From the NCBI GenBank assembly GCA_027579435.1, contig JANBPK010000765.1:58428-77887 (forward strand): DNA of 19,460 nt, read 5' to 3'. Below the pieces are notes generated by a model. It worked only from the letters and a program-made list of their open reading frames with translations, did not search any database and had not been told where the DNA came from. Position numbers and translations under genes: made by a program. Positions 16,048 to 19,460 of this stretch are shown one piece after another; positions within the stretch are counted from its first letter, which is position 1, and the number at the start of each line of letters is the position of its first letter. Source of the stretch: Candolleomyces eurysporus (lineage: Eukaryota; Basidiomycota; Agaricomycetes; Agaricales; Psathyrellaceae).

Positions 16048-17407
16048 CCGATGATGCGCCGTCTGCGCGAACACCCTACAAAATTCGCGAACTTGTTCAT
16101 GTTCTTCACGAATGGACTTATAAATAAGAAAGATCTTCATGAAGTTGGGAAACGATAGAGTTGGAGTTTTCCCTGACTGCCAACTAAGCAGACTCCCCAG
16201 ACGAGATAATAAAGTCAAGTACGACGGTTCAACGATGGTACTTTAAGTTCGTGAAGACCTCGTGAACGTATCCGAAACAACTATAACAAGAATCGAAGCT
16301 ATCTGATATGCCTGACCTGGCGAGGGACGATATCGGAGGGAGTTATGCGTACTACAAAGGGAATTCGCCCTGACATCGCTAAGCAGAAGTCTTCATGAAG
16401 TAGCCGACAGCTTTGAGAACCTGATTGTCGATCCGCTAAGTCAACAAGCGCTGACCTTACTCTTTTGGGAGGTATCAACGTTAATTGATTCGGCTTCGGA
16501 AGGATCGTCCGATGTTCATGAACCCGAACGGGAAACCGGAAGGCACGACTAAAGCATATAGGGTCAGCAACCCGAAGCTCAGTCAGCCTGTCCCTAGCCA
16601 AGAGAAGGAAAGAGTCAGCAGAGTAGTGAAGCAGTGTGGCTTGGTGGAGCCAAGCACCCAAAAGTCGGATCAATTCGTCGGATTAGGTGCGCGAACGGAA
16701 GGGCGCGCTCTCCGGAAGCAATCCTCGGTGAATATCCATGCGGGCTTGATAACAGCCGCGTCCAGAACAGGTTCGCGAAGCGCCTGGACTGTGTTCTATG
16801 GTTCGAGACTCAACTCTCGGCCTTCGATACCCTCATATGATCGTGTTTCTTATCTCTCTCCGTCTCTGTCATCTGTTTGTTTTTCTGTCTGTTTGCCAAA
16901 CATTAATTACATATATATATGTCTCTGTTTTACTTGTATCATCATTAGCGGGTAGCTAGCGTTTGTATTTCGCGTCGGGACCGTGTTCCCAGGAATCTAC
17001 GAGAGCCATCTGTTATCGAGAAAGAGTGTTTAAGTTCGCGAAGTCAATCAGAGTTGTGTCGCTTGCGTATTATCGAATCGTTCTTGCGTTAAAGTTGCTC
17101 GAGACCGTGTTCTCTGTTCGCGAAGTTATCCGTCGTATATCGAACCCACCGTGTGTTAGCGAAGTCACTTCGTGAAGCATATCTATCGTTGCTGGTTGAG
17201 CCTTAGCTCCCCCTCGAACTTGCGATCGTACAAGAAGAGTTCTAGAAGCCTCTGTCAACTCGACTTAGAGCTTTTACCTATACCCCTTGCCCGCCTTTAT
17301 CTTCATGAAGGTATTTGGTGTGTTGTGTTATTGTGGTTGTGTGTGTGTGTTTGAGTTCTATAGTTTTGTTGGTTAGAGAGCCCTAGTTCGCTACCTGCAC
17401 ATCATCG
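16048..17407 (-). repeat. Right terminal inverted repeat of the 3.86-kb element
   Basis: It is the reverse complement partner of 13553-14912. It has four exact TTCGCGAA sites (16084, 16772, 17035, 17117), more TTCRYGAA variants than the left arm, a GT run at about 17337-17350 and a TA run near 16911. A plus-strand frame of 156 codons (16485-16955) mirrors the minus-strand frame of the left arm. Confidence 0.85.
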
Positions 17408-17447
17408 GGTGAGGAGGAAAGAGGCTCGGGTGAGGAGGGAGGCGGCT
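17406..17447. repeat. 21-bp tandem repeat at the element edge
   Basis: CGGGTGAGGAGGAAAGAGGCT (17406-17426) is followed by a near copy reading CGGGTGAGGAGGGAGGCGGCT (17427-17447). The first two bases belong to the end of the inverted repeat. Confidence 0.7.
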
Positions 17448-17541
17448 CAGAGCAAAGTGATGAGTGAGCTTTCGTCAACCCCCTCTTCCCTCCACGCCTT
17501 TTGGACTTTCTTCGGTGGCCGCTTTACAGACGTACCGGACT

Positions 17542-17582
17542 TTAATTTTGCACCTGTATTAATTTTGCACCTGTATTAATTT
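17542..17582. repeat. 17-bp tandem repeat
   Basis: TTAATTTTGCACCTGTA occurs at 17542-17558 and 17559-17575, with seven bases of a third unit. Confidence 0.85.
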
Positions 17583-17755
17583 CTTGCAATTTTCTTTTCT
17601 TTTGGCTATGGAATCAGTTGATATTCCTGCATGCAGGCAAGTGCAGCAATGATGAAAGGTAAAACACCAGTGGCCGGTAATGAGCGGAATATTCAACACG
17701 AGTTTAGCGTGCCTCAGCAATAGTGTCAAAAGCCGGCGGCGGGTATGACATGGAT

Positions 17756-18070
17756 AGGCCATTATAGAGCTACAGTGATACATGAATTAACATGCCTTGA
17801 TAAGGGGATTGTAGAACATTGGTGGCTTATTTGAACTAAATTACCACAGGCGATAGGTGTAGAACACTGGTGGAGGTAAGATATCGGATTGTAGAACATC
17901 GGTGATTTATTTGTACCAAATTACCACAGGTGATAGTGTAGAACACCGCTGGAGGTGACATCAGTAGGCCATTATAAAGCTACAAACATTTGGCATGATA
18001 CATGGAACCAACATGCCTTGGCAATAGTGATGGTTGTGGAACATCGGTGGTTGAGAACATCGGTGGATCA
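17756..18070. repeat. Nested degenerate repeats with the core GTAGAACATYGGTGG
   Basis: A unit of about 80 bases occurs twice in tandem (about 17811-17889 and 17890-17965), sharing TTGTAGAACAT, AAATTACCACAGG and GTGTAGAACAC. A longer unit starting AGGCCATTATA(G/A)AGCTACA occurs at 17756 and 17966, both followed by GATACATG and AACATGCCTTG. The core is seen again at about 18030-18065. No gene is evident. Confidence 0.65.
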
Positions 18071-18324
18071 TTTTATCTTTGAGCTAGATCTAAATCGTTT
18101 GGTACGATGGATACCATAGAATACACACCCACTGAGGCAATAATCCTGACATATTTCAAAAGCCCGGCAGCAAAGATGTGAATCAAAATTGACTGCATGG
18201 TATGAATTGAGGAATCCCGGCATGAGAAACCTCGGTGGAAAAAATGGATTGAGAAGTATTAAAAAGCTCAGCAACATTCATGAATGGTACTCCTATCAGT
18301 AGCAAAACAATGTAAACCAGTCGA

Positions 18325-18605
18325 GGGTGCAACTAGCAGCCACACTACCAATTTGGCTGCTGATCAGCAGCCGCATTGTTTAGACAACATGAGTTCAACT
18401 GTACATGCAGCAGCTGCAGCGTCTAGATGGCCTACCAATCTGGTAGTTTCATTGCAGCCGCATTGTGAAGACGACCATATAATTCTCTTGGCTGATCTGT
18501 GGCCACACTGTTTAGATTGCTTATGAACTTTGTCATACAAGCAGCAGCAGCACTGTCTACTAGGCTGCGCATATGGTGACCACGACTGCAGCCGCATCGT
18601 CTAAA
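18325..18605. repeat. Interspersed GCAGCCGCAYTGTYTAGA repeats
   Basis: Related sequences occur at about 18367 (GCAGCCGCATTGTTTAGA), 18451 (GCAGCCGCATTGTGAAGA), 18499 (TGGCCACACTGTTTAGA), 18540 (GCAGCAGCACTGTCTACT) and 18588 (GCAGCCGCATCGTCTAAA), spaced roughly 40-85 bases apart. In one frame three of them read as PHC(L/E)D. The unit boundaries are not sharp. Confidence 0.55.
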
Positions 18606-19227
18606 TCCACTCTTCATATGTGTTGTGCAAGCGGCTGCTGTGTCTTTTTGCTTTCTTTTTGGGTGCAGCTGCTCCGCTTATTCGCCCTCATTATGAATGC
18701 ACCTGGCAGCTGCCACGTCAAATGAACCATGGCTTTGATGGTGAAAACACCAGCCGCTCCATGTAATTGACCCTCAAAATACTCGCAACATTGGTGGCCT
18801 GGGTGTGTACCGAGCTGCTGATTCAGGGCTCTGCAGCCTGACGGTCCACACCACCCACCCCATTCTCATCGGCCGCTTCTTTGATACTACCAGGAAATCG
18901 GGCAGAGTGGCAACCGCCTACCTCAGAAAACCCCGGGGGCCCGTCCGTCAGCTACACACCAGACAACCCCGGCAGCCGCTGTGTATTACAAAGGGACCTC
19001 ATTTAATGCAGCCCCTGGGGCTAGACCGTTAAACACGGGACTTAAGCAATGTGGGCTGGTGCGTATAGTACGGGTGTATGTGACTGCCATATGTGTCCAA
19101 AGAAAAGTTCTATTAATTCGTGATTTTTCTAAGGGTATACAGGCAACTGCCGTATCAACGTCTCTACGACTACCAGCACCATCTATTCATGCGTAGCTGA
19201 AGGACTTCCCCAATTGCGTTCACCGGT
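18606..19227. other. No clear gene; possibly decayed copia gag
   Basis: This stretch precedes the copia protease on the same strand, where gag would be expected. One frame has QCGLVRIVRVYVTAICVQRK near 19047-19105, which resembles a damaged CCHC zinc knuckle but lacks the first Cys and His in the right places. Otherwise only short, uninformative frames are open. Confidence 0.3.
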
Positions 19228-19460
19228 TGCGATGGCGGCTACCACCAACGACCATCAAGGCACCATTCTTGATTGCGGCGCCAGTGATCATTTTACCCCA
19301 TTCCGTCACCTCCTCACCGATTAGGTTGATATTCACCAGTACTCGAGGGTAGCCGATAATCACACCACTCACGTCGCAGGAAAGGGAACATGATTGTTGA
19401 ATTACCTATGGGTCCAGGTCAGCCCCCCACTAAACTCACTCTCATGAATGTTTATTATGT
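19228..19460 (+). pseudogene. Ty1/copia protease, broken, runs off the window
   Basis: The plus-strand frame reads MAATTNDHQGTILDCGASDHF, with the aspartic-protease core DCGAS at 19271-19285 where copia elements usually have D-[ST]-G-A-S. A TAG interrupts at 19322, the frame continues as VDIHQYSRVADN and HVAGKGT to a TGA at 19391, and the conserved end VELPMGPGQPPTKLTLMNVY continues in the next frame. It needs one stop and one frameshift to be read through, so it is inactive. It is on the opposite strand from the copia element at 4274-8114 and belongs to a different insertion; the remaining part would lie beyond the window. Confidence 0.72.

Larger units (their letters stand above)
13553..17407. 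mobile_element. 3.86-kb element with 1.36-kb terminal inverted repeats
   Basis: The outer 22 bases are exact inverted copies (start CGATGATGTGCAGG, end CCTGCACATCATCG). Similarity continues for about 1360 bases on each side: left arm 13553-14912, right arm 16048-17407, with small indels and substitutions. A unique centre of about 1135 bases lies between. Both arms carry a CA/GT run near the end, several exact TTCGCGAA palindromes and a shared frame (see findings). No transposase, reverse transcriptase or helicase motif is visible, so it is probably non-autonomous. No target-site duplication was obvious in the flanks. Confidence 0.8.

Noticed and set aside
16800..16811. GGTTCGAGACTC resembles a tRNA or SINE B box (also present in the left arm).
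   Set aside because: No A box at the right distance and the flanking bases do not form a T-arm stem or cloverleaf.
18364..18617. Minus-strand frames rich in Cys, Gly and Ala that could be called a cysteine-rich protein.
   Set aside because: They are translations of the GCAGCCGCAYTGT repeats, and the plus strand is open as well.

Overview
The window looks like accessory DNA from a filamentous basidiomycete, most likely an Agaricomycete. The grounds are short GT-AG introns (about 60-80 nt), a NACHT P-loop (NLR/STAND-type) gene with the usual mushroom architecture, decayed Ty1/copia retrotransposons, and CpG-to-TpG/CpA decay of repeats. No rRNA, tRNA, CRISPR or bacterial operon structure was seen. 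Genus and species cannot be named from the sequence.

Layout. (1) 1-4171: a tandem duplication of a two-part cassette, each made of a proline-rich gene followed by an NLR gene. The first NLR (1059-3216, three or four exons) reads intact. Both members of the second cassette are broken: the proline-rich copy is frameshifted and the NLR copy stops soon after its first intron. (2) 4172-8114: a minus-strand Ty1/copia element with LTR, polypurine tract, RNase H, reverse transcriptase, acidic linker and C-terminal integrase. It is inactivated by stops and a frameshift and is interrupted by small palindrome-rich insertions (6850-7735). (3) 8115-11138: a long inverted repeat with arms of about 850 bp around a 1.33-kb spacer; its left end cuts the copia integrase. 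(4) 11139-13552: CpG-poor sequence with one spliceable minus-strand hypothetical gene, a decayed plus-strand reading frame with an internal repeat, and a 23-codon NLR-like N-terminus that is abruptly cut off. (5) 13553-17407: a 3.86-kb element with two 1.36-kb terminal inverted repeats studded with the palindrome TTCGCGAA and a 1.13-kb unique centre. (6) 17408-19199: several tandem or interspersed short repeats without a recognisable gene. (7) 19228-19460: a broken plus-strand copia protease from a second retroelement.

How it fits together. The only gene that looks intact is the NLR at 1059-3216, with the proline-rich partner upstream (5' end outside the window or in the N-rich start). Most of the rest is a nest of mobile DNA that has been mutated, largely by changes expected from deamination at CpG, and that has cut both the copia element and a second NLR-like N-terminus. 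The most unusual signals are short elements whose terminal or hairpin stems differ between copies but stay self-complementary, and the very long inverted-repeat element carrying many copies of one palindrome.
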